Counted from the stretch's first letter, positions 16,495-26,043 are shown. The stretch is 59,058 nucleotides of DNA from Thermotogota bacterium (GCA_030550315.1 JAUQPP010000003.1:1-59058), one strand, 5' to 3'. Notes: a model not told the origin generated them from the letters alone. Made by a program: numbers and translations.

Positions 16495-16531
16495 TAAGAT
16501 CGCCCCTCTTTAATTACCATCTACAAAAATA

Positions 16532-16560
16532 ATTATAGCACATCCAAGAGAATCATTAAA
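16532..16560 (-). promoter_or_regulatory. Probable promoter of the GNAT-yqeH operon
   Basis: On the minus strand TATAAT at 16537-16532 preceded by TGC (extended -10). A weak TTTAAT at 16560-16555 is 17 bases upstream. It is 38 bases ahead of the GNAT start. Confidence 0.4.
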
Positions 16561-16637
16561 GAATAAGGGGATTTTTCAAACATGTACCAAGACTGACGAA
16601 AACGTTGGAACTTTTCTAAGCCTTCAACGCACAGAAA

Positions 16638-16651
16638 TGTAATCGATTACA
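16638..16651. promoter_or_regulatory. LacI-family operator, distal copy
   Basis: Perfect 14-base palindrome TGTAATCGATTACA, with the central CG expected of LacI/GalR-family sites. An identical copy lies 133 bases downstream, next to the regulator gene. Confidence 0.8.
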
Positions 16652-16770
16652 TATCTTTTTAGAAATTGATGAAATTCAAAGGAAAAATGAGAAAGGCAAT
16701 GATGACTGGCAATAAATACTTTTTTCTGATATTGGAACTTGTGTCGATGGGATGATAAACTACCAGTGAA

Positions 16771-16784
16771 TGTAATCGATTACA
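16771..16784. promoter_or_regulatory. LacI-family operator, proximal copy
   Basis: Second perfect TGTAATCGATTACA, 30 bases ahead of the regulator start and just after a possible promoter (TTGGAA near 16733, GATAAA near 16754). Its position suits self-repression, and the pair could form a loop. Confidence 0.82.
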
Positions 16785-16813
16785 CAAGAGTGGACATTAC
16801 AGAGGTGTTTATA

Positions 16814-17812
16814 GTGACGATAAAGGAATTTGCCAGGATCTGTGGAGTGTCGGTTGCAACTGTTTCGAGGGTTTTTAACGAACCTGAAAAAGTCAAAAAG
16901 GAAACGCGAGAAAAAATCCTGCACATAGCCGAGCAATATAACTATACCCCGCACAGTGTGGCGAAATCCCTTAGGGAAAAGCGGACAGGCATTTACGCGC
17001 TAACTGTTATGAGTAGCGTTGAAAGAGTTTTTGAGGACTCTTACGTGTCGAAATTTTTACGTGGTGCAGTAAAGTATTTTTCGGAGAACAGGCTAAAGTT
17101 GGTTGTTGACGTTCTCGGCAACGGAGATGTGCTAACTTACTATACCAACTTGGTAAAATCCCGATTAATCGATGGTGTCATTCTTATGGATCTTAAAGAT
17201 GATGACGTGAGAGTGGGACTCTTAAAATCTTACGGATTTCCCTTCGTGTGTGTTGGACGAAACAACAGGAACGACTTCGTCTTTGTTGACTCCGATGGTT
17301 ATCTTGGAGGGAGACAAGCGGGGGAACACTTCTTGGAATTGGGAGTTGGGAGTGTCATTTTCATAGGTGGGGATCCAAGCTTGCCATTTGAACGAGAGCG
17401 CAGGAAAGGTTTTAGTGATGCGCTTGAGGGAAGTGGCATATCTGTGGTCTACGAGTACGCGTTTTACGAAGAACGGAATGTTCGAGATATTTTGGAAACT
17501 TACGCCGGAAGGATAGAAGGTATTTTCTGTACGTCGGATGTTATGGCTTACGCTGCACTAAGATTTTGTGAGAGAAACGGATTGGATGTTCCCATTGTGG
17601 GTTTCGACAACATCTTACTATCGGAGATTGCTGGAATTACAACTGTTGACCAACACATAGAACTTGTTGGTGAGAAGGCGGCGGAGAAATTACATAAGGT
17701 GAGTTTGGGAGAAGCGGTTCAGTCGGAAATCATCAGCACGGAACTTGTTGTTCGTTCAACCAAGAGATTTTTGCTGAAAGCTGAAAAAGGTACGCGCGTG
17801 AAGGGAGGTTGA
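16814..17812 (+). CDS. LacI/GalR-family transcriptional regulator of the disaccharide cluster
   Basis: A 332-residue regulator. The DNA-binding head is VTIKEFARICGVSVATVSRVFNEPEKVKKETREKI, with the hinge YTPHSVAKSLREKRTG, followed by a periplasmic-binding-type sugar domain (FVDSDGYLGGRQAGEHFLELG and VPIVGFDNILLSEIAGITTVDQ). GTG 16814 with AGAGGTG just upstream puts the start at the usual MxTIKEFA position; the longer frame would include the operator. It is followed after 4 bases by the binding-protein gene and should repress the whole run until a sugar binds. Confidence 0.93.
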   Translation: MTIKEFARICGVSVATVSRVFNEPEKVKKETREKILHIAEQYNYTPHSVAKSLREKRTGIYALTVMSSVERVFEDSYVSKFLRGAVKYFSENRLKLVVDVLGNGDVLTYYTNLVKSRLIDGVILMDLKDDDVRVGLLKSYGFPFVCVGRNNRNDFVFVDSDGYLGGRQAGEHFLELGVGSVIFIGGDPSLPFERERRKGFSDALEGSGISVVYEYAFYEERNVRDILETYAGRIEGIFCTSDVMAYAALRFCERNGLDVPIVGFDNILLSEIAGITTVDQHIELVGEKAAEKLHKVSLGEAVQSEIISTELVVRSTKRFLLKAEKGTRVKGG

Positions 17813-17816
17813 GTTT

Positions 17817-19037
17817 ATGAGAAGATTACTGACGGTCTTTTTTGCGGTTTGGGTGGTTGTAGGCCTTTTTGCGGTTGTCAGAATCACGATTTCAGGATGG
17901 CCAGGCAACCCTGTGGAAGAAGCAACTATCAAACGAGCGGTCGACACATTCAACAACACTATCGGTAAACAGAAAGGTATTGAAGTTGTCTGGGAACCGA
18001 TCGCGGGAGATTACAAACAGGTACTTATGACAAGGTTATCGGGAGGTACCGGACCAGATCTATTTTACGTTGACGTCTACGTTTTCGAGGAACTCGCAAG
18101 AGCGAATGTTCTACTGCCGTTGGATACTTACGTCAAAAGGGACAACTTCGATTTGAACGACTTCTACCCATCACTCATCGAGGCTTTCAAGTACCAAAAC
18201 AGGCTTTACGGTATTGCAAAGGATTTCTCAACATTGGCTCTCTGGTTTAATAAAGAAATCTTCGATAAGTACAAAGTTCCGTACCTTACCAACGATGAAA
18301 CTTGGGATTCATTCCTCAAAAAGTTGCAGCAGCTCAAGGCTGCCGGCTTTGAAACACCCCTGGCACTTGCCCCAGATTTCAACAGGATAATACCATTCAT
18401 CATCAGCTTTGGAGGTAGACTCGTTAAGCCAGATCTCTCGACCGCCCTTGGAGAGCCGAACTCGAAGAAAGCCATCCAGTTCTATATCGACTTGGTGACA
18501 AAGTACAAGGTTGCTAAGGAACCGTCCGCTCTTGGCTCGGGGTGGCTTGGCGAAGCGCTGGCAACGGAAAAATGTGCAGTGGCAATGGAAGGGCCATGGA
18601 CGATAGGCTTCATGAGGGGCTCATTCCCGGATACATTCAAGAAGATGGGAATTGTCGAGATGCCAAAAGGAATTAAAAAGGCTACCATGATTTACACCGT
18701 GGCATGGTCCATAAACAGGGCAACACCCAATAGGGACGCCGCTTGGGAAGTTTTGAAGTTTCTTGTAACCGAAGGTCAGAGAATTTTCGTTGAGGGAGCT
18801 GGAGTCCTCGCTTCAAGGAAATCCATCGCTGCCCAAGACAAGGATCCTGTCAAGCAGGTGTTCTACAAAGGTGCTGAATACGGTGTACCTTGGAGAGTCC
18901 CAACGCCTACTGGCATATTTTCGATAGCGAACGACCAAATTGGCTCGTTGCTTAAAGATCTTTTCGCTGGCAAGTTGACGGTCGACCAAGCGGTAAAAAT
19001 TATCGAGGATAACTACAACAACTGGGTCAAAAAATAA
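17817..19037 (+). CDS. Sugar ABC transporter substrate-binding protein
   Basis: A 406-residue extracytoplasmic protein of the SBP_bac_1 family. A signal peptide (MRRLLTVFFAVWVVVGLFAVV) without a lipobox Cys is followed by RITISGWPGNP, the GGTGPDLFYVDVYVFEELARANVLLPLD pattern, AMEGPWTIGFM and AWSINRATPNRDAAWEVLKFL. No Cys at the cleavage site suggests a free or peptide-tethered binder. It begins the transport section of the LacI cluster and is followed by a stable stem-loop, which fits its need to be made in excess over the permeases. Confidence 0.92.
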   Translation: MRRLLTVFFAVWVVVGLFAVVRITISGWPGNPVEEATIKRAVDTFNNTIGKQKGIEVVWEPIAGDYKQVLMTRLSGGTGPDLFYVDVYVFEELARANVLLPLDTYVKRDNFDLNDFYPSLIEAFKYQNRLYGIAKDFSTLALWFNKEIFDKYKVPYLTNDETWDSFLKKLQQLKAAGFETPLALAPDFNRIIPFIISFGGRLVKPDLSTALGEPNSKKAIQFYIDLVTKYKVAKEPSALGSGWLGEALATEKCAVAMEGPWTIGFMRGSFPDTFKKMGIVEMPKGIKKATMIYTVAWSINRATPNRDAAWEVLKFLVTEGQRIFVEGAGVLASRKSIAAQDKDPVKQVFYKGAEYGVPWRVPTPTGIFSIANDQIGSLLKDLFAGKLTVDQAVKIIEDNYNNWVKK

Positions 19038-19051
19038 CCGAGCTTGCTCTG

Positions 19052-19075
19052 AATGGGAGGCGCAAGCCTCCCATT
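19052..19075 (+). promoter_or_regulatory. GNRA-capped hairpin between binding protein and permease
   Basis: A 10-bp perfect stem, AATGGGAGGC with GCCTCCCATT, closed by the tetraloop GCAA. No U-run follows, so it is better explained as an mRNA 3' stabiliser or partial stop that keeps binding-protein mRNA more abundant than permease mRNA. Confidence 0.6.
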
Positions 19076-19156
19076 AACTTTGCTTCAAGCGAACACGCTA
19101 GCAAACTAACGTAATTCGCGTTTCTGGAGTGTAGAAAGTCGGTTGGAGGCGATTTT

Positions 19157-20341
19157 ATGAAAGGCCTGAGACTTAAGTACCGCACCAAGGAAGCTATAGT
19201 TGGTTACCTCTTCGCAGCACCTGTAATAGTCAGCGTTTTGGTGTTTGCGATTTATCCGATTTTCGCGGCATTTTACTACAGTTTGACTGATTATCAGCCA
19301 CTGGAAGCGAGGAAGTTTATGTACGTTGTCGATCCATACGGCGCCTTAGAGTTGCATACGGGTATTTTGCGCGAAGAAGCGGGAAACTACACACTTGATG
19401 AGTTACTTGCCAATTTTGATCCTATTCAGTTTGTTCAGCTGGACCTCGGAGTAAACCTTGACGACACGGAAAAAGAACTGGTAAAACGGTATTTCGATTC
19501 AGCGAGCCTGATAAGCGATTTTCGTGAGGGGAAATTACCAGAACGGCTTAAGGTTTCAGAATTTATGAAAAGATACATGAGAGCCTATGGGCACAAGTTT
19601 TCCAAATACGTACCAAAATTCGTTGGTTTGCAAAATTTCGAAGATATATTCAGTGATAAACTTTTTTATACCTCTTTTTGGAATGCGTTCTTGTACTCTT
19701 TAGTTGTCGTGCCGATTCAAACACTTTTGGCTATAATTCTCGCGGTTGCTGCGAATTCGAAAATTAAAGGTGTAGGCTTTTTCAAAGCTGTTTTCTTTCT
19801 TCCCGCTATTACGTCCTCCGCTGCTTTGTCGATGGTGTTTATGTTATTGTATTCGAAACCCGGGGTTATTAACAAAATCCTTGTGGCAATTTTTGGGAAG
19901 TTTGGGTTCCAACCGATAGACTATTTGAATGAGCCGAGCATAGCACTTTTTGCGATCATGGCTATGAACATTTGGTCAACAGCTGGATACTTCATGGTGA
20001 CATTTCTGGCTGGACTCCAGGATATACCATCAAGTATCTACGAGGCAGCGAAGATCGATGGTGCCAACAAATTCCAAATGTTTTGGAAGATAACAATGCC
20101 ACTCTTAAGGCCTCAGATCGTTTTTGTTTCGATAATGGGAACAATCGGTTGTATGCAAGTTTTCGACCAGATCTACTTCTTGGTCAGAAACTTACGAAAT
20201 ATTACCATCTCATACTACATTTACAAGAACGCTTTTGAGTACGGTAAAATGGGTTACGCTTCTGCTCTCGCGGTTATCCTGTTTGCCGTAATTCTAATAC
20301 TTTCACTGATCCAGCGAAAGTTAATAAAGGAACAATATTGA
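19157..20341 (+). CDS. Sugar ABC transporter permease (MalF-like)
   Basis: A 394-residue inner-membrane permease. Residues 13-36 form TM1. Then comes an inserted soluble region of about 120 residues (about 45-165; LELHTGILREE to FSKYVPKFVG), and after it the usual six-helix core with the ATPase-coupling EAA loop YEAAKIDGANKFQMFWKITMPLL. Most MalF/UgpA-type proteins of this size have no such loop between TM1 and the core. An in-frame ATG follows GGAGGC. Pairs with the MalG-like protein next door. Confidence 0.9.
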   Translation: MKGLRLKYRTKEAIVGYLFAAPVIVSVLVFAIYPIFAAFYYSLTDYQPLEARKFMYVVDPYGALELHTGILREEAGNYTLDELLANFDPIQFVQLDLGVNLDDTEKELVKRYFDSASLISDFREGKLPERLKVSEFMKRYMRAYGHKFSKYVPKFVGLQNFEDIFSDKLFYTSFWNAFLYSLVVVPIQTLLAIILAVAANSKIKGVGFFKAVFFLPAITSSAALSMVFMLLYSKPGVINKILVAIFGKFGFQPIDYLNEPSIALFAIMAMNIWSTAGYFMVTFLAGLQDIPSSIYEAAKIDGANKFQMFWKITMPLLRPQIVFVSIMGTIGCMQVFDQIYFLVRNLRNITISYYIYKNAFEYGKMGYASALAVILFAVILILSLIQRKLIKEQY

Positions 20342-20365
20342 TGATTTGAGAAGGAGGTGTTTCCA

Positions 20366-21256
20366 ATGAGTGTGCGCCCCAGTAGTTGGCCTGTCATCGT
20401 ATCCTACCTTATCCTGATAATCTACACTATAGCAACTTTCTTCCCGTTTTCTTGGGCAATTTTGATTTCGTTGACTCCAATCACATACTTCGACGATGAT
20501 GGAAATGAACGGGGTGTGAACATATTTGATTGGCCACCGAAGCTAAAGTTATTCCCGAAGCCCTCGGCTTTTGGCGCATCGCTTACTTTAAGAAATTACA
20601 AGCTCATTTTCGAGGTTGTACCACTTTACAGAAGATGGCTACTGAACACTGTTATCTACGCTGGCATTCTAACGATCGGAAACGTTATTCTCAATTCGCT
20701 CGGTGGTTACGCCTTTGCCCGTTTAAATTTTCCACTGAAGAATTTTTGGTTCACGCTCTTTTTGGCCCTGATGATGGTACCTGGACAGGTAACGTTGATA
20801 CCGCAATACAACATGCTTGTGCGTTTTGGATTGATAAATACCTACGCTGGTTTGTTCTTACCAAAACTCACCAGTATATTCGGGTTGTTTATGATGAGAC
20901 AATTCTTCTTAAACTTCCCCAAGGAGCTCGAAGAAGCAGCTCGAATAGATGGTTTTGGAATCCTGAGGACGTACTTTAGGATAGTTCTACCTAACGCGCT
21001 ACCGGCTATAAGTGCTTTGTCTATTTACACATTCCTCGGCGCTTGGAACGATTTTCAGTGGCCCCTTATCATCATGAGCAGCAAAGAGAATTACACACTG
21101 ACGCTCGGACTTAATTTCTTCAGGAGTTCTTACTACACCTATTGGCAGTATATGATGGCAGCGTCCATATTCATGACAATTCCGATGATAATAATATTCC
21201 TATCTTTCCAGAAGTACTTCGTTGAAAGTGGCAAAGCTGTGGCAATTAAAGGCTGA
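20366..21256 (+). CDS. Sugar ABC transporter permease (MalG-like)
   Basis: A 296-residue permease with six membrane helices and the EAA loop LEEAARIDGFGILRTYFRIVLPNALPAISAL. TM1 (YLILIIYTIATFFPFSWAILISL) is followed by a periplasmic loop and GGYAFARLNFPLKNFWFTLFLALMMVPGQVTLIPQ. ATG 20366 follows AAGGAGGTG. No ATPase gene lies in the cluster, so a shared MsmK/UgpC-type ATPase from elsewhere must drive it. Confidence 0.93.
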   Translation: MSVRPSSWPVIVSYLILIIYTIATFFPFSWAILISLTPITYFDDDGNERGVNIFDWPPKLKLFPKPSAFGASLTLRNYKLIFEVVPLYRRWLLNTVIYAGILTIGNVILNSLGGYAFARLNFPLKNFWFTLFLALMMVPGQVTLIPQYNMLVRFGLINTYAGLFLPKLTSIFGLFMMRQFFLNFPKELEEAARIDGFGILRTYFRIVLPNALPAISALSIYTFLGAWNDFQWPLIIMSSKENYTLTLGLNFFRSSYYTYWQYMMAASIFMTIPMIIIFLSFQKYFVESGKAVAIKG

Positions 21257-21306
21257 GGATATGTAAGACAGGTTGCGGAAATTAAGGAAAAAGGGAGGTT
21301 TTTGAA

Positions 21307-21954
21307 GTGCGCTCAAAAGCGTGTGTTTTTGACCTCGATGGTGTCATTGTTGACACAGCGAAATACCACTATCTTGCCTGGAAGCGGTTAGCTGCGGAGC
21401 TTGGATTTGAATTCACAGAGAAAGATAACGAAAGACTCAAGGGTGTTAGCAGAATGGAATCTCTGGAGATTCTACTTTCGATTGGTGGAATCAGAATAGA
21501 CGACGAAGAAAAAAAGATGGCACTTGCAGAGAAGAAGAATAATTGGTACGTTGAGTACATAAATCAAATGACCGAAGATGAAGTACTTCCCGGAGTTATG
21601 GACTTCTTGAAATTACTGAAGGAGAAAGGCGTAAAGATTGCGATAGGCTCAGCAAGCAAGAACACGATGCTCATCCTCGAGAGAATAAAACTCAAAGATT
21701 TTTTCGATGTTATCATCGACGGTACCAAAATAACGAAAGCCAAGCCGGACCCCGAAGTTTTTCTCAGAGCCGCCGAGGAACTGAACGTTTCTCCAGTGGA
21801 ATGTACAGTCTTTGAGGACGCTATCGCGGGTGTTGAAGCTGCCAAGAGAGCTTGCATGAAAGTTGTCGGTGTGGGTGATAAGAATACACTAAAAGACGCG
21901 GACAGGGTGATCGATTCGTTTGTTGGTCAAAGTATAGAACTAATCGAGTGGTGA
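21307..21954 (+). CDS. pgmB: Beta-phosphoglucomutase
   Basis: HAD-family mutase that turns beta-glucose 1-phosphate into glucose 6-phosphate. A GTG start gives VFDLDGVIVDTAKYHYLAWK with nucleophile Asp9 and acid/base Asp11, then LKGVSRMESLEILL (the beta-PGM specificity loop), GSASKN and AKPDPEVFLRAAEEL plus FEDAIAGVEAAK. It precedes the GH65 phosphorylase gene, whose product is exactly beta-glucose 1-phosphate. The two reading frames overlap in the extended form, so they are closely coupled. Confidence 0.93.
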   Translation: MRSKACVFDLDGVIVDTAKYHYLAWKRLAAELGFEFTEKDNERLKGVSRMESLEILLSIGGIRIDDEEKKMALAEKKNNWYVEYINQMTEDEVLPGVMDFLKLLKEKGVKIAIGSASKNTMLILERIKLKDFFDVIIDGTKITKAKPDPEVFLRAAEELNVSPVECTVFEDAIAGVEAAKRACMKVVGVGDKNTLKDADRVIDSFVGQSIELIEW

Positions 21955-21983
21955 ACTTATGTTTTGGAGAGGAGGATAAGTAC

Positions 21984-24257
21984 ATGTGGTTTGTGGAACG
22001 CAGGAAGTACGTTCAAGAAGAAAATTACGTTTACGAGACACTATACACTTTGGCAAACGGTCGGCTTAGTTTAAGAGGAGTAGATGAGTTCTCGAATTAT
22101 AAGATGCCAGGTACGTACGTTGCCGGAATTTACGATAAACACGATGCCCAAGTAACAGAGCTTGTGAATCTCCCAGATCCGCTTGGGATTAGTATCTACG
22201 TCGATGGCGAACCGTTGCTCTTGGATAAAAGTACGATAAAGTCGTACATGCGGGCGCTGGATATGAAAAACGGAACACTAAACTCTTCAATCGTACTTGA
22301 ATTAACCAATGGAAAGTTGATTCAACTGGATTCTCAAAGGTTCGTTAGTAGGAGCAACTTGAATAGATTCGGTATCATTTACAAAATTACACCACTTAAT
22401 TTCTCCGGGAAGATATTCATCGAAAATTACATAGACAACACTACGTACAACGGAAAACTTGATCCAGCAAACAAGATACAGCACTACGCTGTCCTCAAGA
22501 CCGGGGAAATGATGCCGGGATTATTCTCTTTGGTAAAAACTTACGACAAGGGACACCTCATAGCTATTAGAACTGCGCTGAAAGGCTACGATTCCAAAGG
22601 TGAGAACATACTGAGATATAGGAAATACAGGCTTATAGGTAATAATCCTTCCGAAATTTACACTGTTTTTATCAGGGAAGGGGAAACATTTACTCTCGAG
22701 AAATACGGTGCTATAGTTACTTCAAGACATTCTTCGGAACCTTTGAAGGACGCGGACGCAAACGTGGGAATCTACTTTGCGGAAGGTGTGGAAGAGGAAC
22801 TTAAAAGACACACAGAAATTGTAAATAAAACCTGGGAACTGATGGATATCCAGATAGACGGTGATGAAACTGCGCAACTTGGTATCAGATTCAATCTTTT
22901 CCACCTTTACCAATGTGCCAGCGATGATCCAACAGTGAGTATCGGTGCAAGGGGTTTGCATGGTGAAGGTTACAAAGGTCACGTATTCTGGGACACCGAG
23001 ATATTCATGTTCCCGTTTTTCCTCTACACACTCCCGAAATATGCGAAGAACCTCTTATTGTACAGGTACAATACATTACCCGGGGCGAGGAAGAATGCGC
23101 ATCAAAACGGGTTTAAAGGCGCGCAATTTCCATGGGAATCAGCTGACGATGGGACGGAAGTAACTCCTAAGTGGGGGGAGGATTACCTCGGAAATCCAGT
23201 TCGCATCTGGACTGGAGATGAAGAGTACCATATAAACGCGGATATTGCCGTGTCGTTGGTTCACTATCACATTGTCACCAGCGACGACGATTTCATGAGA
23301 GATTACGGTGTTGAAATGCTCCTTGAAATTGGTCGTTTCTGGGCTTCGCGTGTAGAATACAACGAAAGGAACGATAGGTACGAGATAAACCGTGTTATTG
23401 GTCCGGATGAATTCCACGAGCACGTAAACAACAACGTTTACACAAACTACCTTGCAAAATGGAATCTCTTAAAGTCTCGCGAGTATTACTATTGGTTAAG
23501 GGAAAAATATCCCGATAAGTTTGAGGTACTCAAATACTATCTCGGATTGACCGATGAGGAGGTTGAATCTTGGAAAGCTATTGCCGAAAAGATTTATATT
23601 CCGAAGAAAGAAGATGAATTATTAATCGAGCAATTTGAAGGGTATTTCCAACTTGAGGAACACGAGATAACAGAATGGGACGAGAACGGCCTCCCCAAAT
23701 GGCCAAAGACCGTGGACCTAACCAGGCTTGGGGAGACCAAGTTGATAAAGCAACCGGATGTTGTAATGCTCATGCTCGTGCTGCCAGAGGAGTTTACGAA
23801 AGAAGAGATGAGGGTCAACTACGAATACTATGAAAAGAGGACCATGCACAAGTCTTCACTCAGCCCATCAATGTATTCCATCATGGGCCTAAAGATTGGT
23901 GACACGCACAACGCATACCGTTACTTTTTGCAGACGGTGCTTGTCGACCTTGAGGACAATCAAGGTAACACGAACAATGGTTTCCACGCCGCTTCGGCTG
24001 GTGGCGCTTGGCAATGCGTGGTGAACGGCTTCGGGGGAATGTGTTTAGAAAAGAACGGAGAACTCAACTTTGAGCCGTGGTTACCGGAACATTGGAAATC
24101 GCTATCATTTAGAATAAACTTCAAAGGAGTTCCGCTCAAGGTAACCGTCACAAAGGAAAAGCTGTGCATCGAAACTCGTGTCGAAATGCCAGTGAAAGTC
24201 AGAGGAAATCGGTTTGACCTACGGCCTGGTAAAAATTACTTTGAGCTTGTTGGCTAA
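21984..24257 (+). CDS. GH65 disaccharide phosphorylase (maltose, trehalose, kojibiose or nigerose)
   Basis: A 757-residue inverting phosphorylase that splits an alpha-glucosyl disaccharide with phosphate to beta-glucose 1-phosphate and glucose. It begins with the family pattern LYTLANGRLSLRGVDEF and has GARGLHGEGYKGHVFWDTEIFMFPF, WESADDGTEVTP and the general-acid Glu476 in VIGPDEFHEHVNNNVYTN, followed by KQPDVVMLMLVLP and ASAGGAWQCVVNGFGG near the C-terminal barrel end. ATG 21984 follows GGAGAGGAGG. Which disaccharide is used is not readable from motifs alone. Confidence 0.93.
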   Translation: MWFVERRKYVQEENYVYETLYTLANGRLSLRGVDEFSNYKMPGTYVAGIYDKHDAQVTELVNLPDPLGISIYVDGEPLLLDKSTIKSYMRALDMKNGTLNSSIVLELTNGKLIQLDSQRFVSRSNLNRFGIIYKITPLNFSGKIFIENYIDNTTYNGKLDPANKIQHYAVLKTGEMMPGLFSLVKTYDKGHLIAIRTALKGYDSKGENILRYRKYRLIGNNPSEIYTVFIREGETFTLEKYGAIVTSRHSSEPLKDADANVGIYFAEGVEEELKRHTEIVNKTWELMDIQIDGDETAQLGIRFNLFHLYQCASDDPTVSIGARGLHGEGYKGHVFWDTEIFMFPFFLYTLPKYAKNLLLYRYNTLPGARKNAHQNGFKGAQFPWESADDGTEVTPKWGEDYLGNPVRIWTGDEEYHINADIAVSLVHYHIVTSDDDFMRDYGVEMLLEIGRFWASRVEYNERNDRYEINRVIGPDEFHEHVNNNVYTNYLAKWNLLKSREYYYWLREKYPDKFEVLKYYLGLTDEEVESWKAIAEKIYIPKKEDELLIEQFEGYFQLEEHEITEWDENGLPKWPKTVDLTRLGETKLIKQPDVVMLMLVLPEEFTKEEMRVNYEYYEKRTMHKSSLSPSMYSIMGLKIGDTHNAYRYFLQTVLVDLEDNQGNTNNGFHAASAGGAWQCVVNGFGGMCLEKNGELNFEPWLPEHWKSLSFRINFKGVPLKVTVTKEKLCIETRVEMPVKVRGNRFDLRPGKNYFELVG

Positions 24258-24281
24258 GAAACGTGTTAGAGAAAGAAACAA

Positions 24282-24318
24282 AAAAGGAGGACGAGAGTAA
24301 CACCGTCCTCCTTTTTTA
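24282..24318. terminator. Terminator after the phosphorylase cluster
   Basis: Stem GGAGGACG (24286-24293) with CGTCCTCC (24304-24311), ten-base loop, then six T; the A-run on the left lets it also serve nhaC on the opposite strand. Confidence 0.88.
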
Positions 24319-24333
24319 TTTTGCTCAATCAAC

Positions 24334-25941
24334 TCACTTGGAAAACCTTCTTGCGTACCTTAAGACGAGCTCATATCCAACGAAGAAGACAATTGTTGCT
24401 GTGACCAATCCAACTATTGCGTTTGTTGTGATGCCGGCAACTAGATAACCGATTGCGGACACTACCGTCACGAAAACGGCGTAAGGTATCTGCGTAACAA
24501 CGTGTTCTATATGTGGACATCCAGCCCCTGTAGATGAAAGGATGGTTGTGTCCGATATCGGAGAACAGTGGTCACCGAATACGGAACCACCAAGAACGGC
24601 TCCCACTGATATTGTTGCAAGACTCACCGAGTTAATACCGAATTTTTCGGAGAGCGCAACTGCAATGGGCATTACAATAGGTATCATTATCATGAATGTT
24701 CCCCAGCTTGTTCCGGTGGAGAAAGAAATGGCCGATGATATCAAGAATGCAATAAAAGGCAAAAGCCAAGCCGGGAAGTGACCTGATGAAACAACGTGAG
24801 ATAAGTACTTTGCAAGCCCCAATCCGCCTTCCCCTACAGGGTTCTTTATCATGTTTCCAACTGTCCAAGCCAAGCTGAGAATCACAAGGGCGGGTACCAA
24901 CGATTTAATACCGAGGATGATGCCGTTACCTACTTCTTGGATGGTGAGTACACGCCTGAGCATGAAGTAGAGCGATGTGAAGACTAAGGAAAATACCGCC
25001 GCGTACGAGAAAGATTTTGAGGAATCGGTGTTCACAAACGCTTCCCAAAAGCTCATTGTTTTCGTGGCTTCCCAGAAGGTTTTAACCTTTTCGCCGTCAA
25101 TCGCATCAAGGTAGGCGGTTATTGGGAAGAAAAGGATGGCTAACGACACAAAGACGGTCAAAGGAACAACCATATCGAATGGTTTGGCTTTGTGGCTCAT
25201 CTCTTCAGAAACCTCACCAATCGGTTGACCGAATTTAGGGTTGAACAACCCCTTACCGGATAGTGCCCGGGATTCACTATCTTCCATAGGTCCCCAATCG
25301 CCTCTAACAATTGTCATGAGAACCATCAAAATGGCAAGAATTGCATAGAGGTTTATGGGAATAACCATGAGAAAGAAAATGAACTCATTCATGTTGAGTC
25401 TCGGGAACCCTTCAGAGTTCTTAATAACGCTCATTATTGTTACTACCCACGTGGAGACGGGAGCAAGAATCGCCATTGGAGCGGTTGTGGAATCTATTAT
25501 ATACGCTAGCTTTGCCCTTGAAATCTTTTACTCGTCTGTTACAGGTCTCATGACCGTACCTATCGTTAGGCAGTTGAAGTAGTCATCGAAGAAAATGAAT
25601 ATCCCAAACAGCCACGTTACGATCAACGTTCCAAGTCTCGATTTTACCTTACTGGCCATCCAACTACCAAAGGCTTTTGCGGCTCCAGTGGCTTGGAAAA
25701 GGCCAACCATCGCTGCGAGCAATGTTGTGAAGAGAATAATACGTATATTCCAAGTGTCACTCAGCACAGATGCTATTCCGTCGGTGAGCTTTATCATCGC
25801 AACCAGCGGGTTCCAGTTACTGGTGAGTAGGTATCCGAAGAAAATCCCAGCGAAGAGCGAGAAAATAACTTCTTTTGTAACAAGAGCAAGGAAGATGATC
25901 AAGAGAGGTGGGAGTAAACTTAAAATACCAAGATGTTCCAT
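24334..25941 (-). pseudogene. nhaC: NhaC-family Na+/H+ antiporter interrupted by an in-frame TAA
   Basis: The frame from ATG 25941 runs MEHLGILSLLPPLLIIFLALVTKE through FDDYFNCLTIGTVMRPVTDE and then hits TAA at 25530-25528. It carries on in the same frame with K-I-S-R-A-K-L-A-Y-I-I-D-S-T-T-A-P, exactly the family's next segment (usually TDxYKISRxKLAYIID), then STGTSWGTFMIMIPIVMPIA and GSVFGDHCSPISDTTILSSTGAGCPHIEHV. Without the stop it would be about 535 residues with some 11-12 helices, the normal size. The lost residue is probably Tyr (TAC/TAT to TAA). No re-initiation product could be a full transporter. A true nonsense mutation or a base error. Confidence 0.87.
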
Positions 25942-25993
25942 ACAGGTCTAAACCTCCTTTGTTTTGGTTGGTCTAAATTTCAGAAAGAAAGCA

Positions 25994-26026
25994 TAAAAAC
26001 GGCCCCACAGGGGACCAGGGCCGTCT
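25994..26026 (-). terminator. Terminator after glpX
   Basis: On the minus strand ACGGCCC pairs with GGGCCGT over an internal loop, followed by five U. It lies 18 bases after the glpX stop and separates it from nhaC. Confidence 0.8.
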
Positions 26027-26043
26027 ATTTAGAATTCCCACAA

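Noticed and set aside
16638-16784. cre-type site for CcpA
   Set aside because: The palindrome resembles LacI-family operators in general, but it is perfectly symmetric, lies beside a dedicated LacI gene, and appears only there in the window; the local regulator is the simpler reader.
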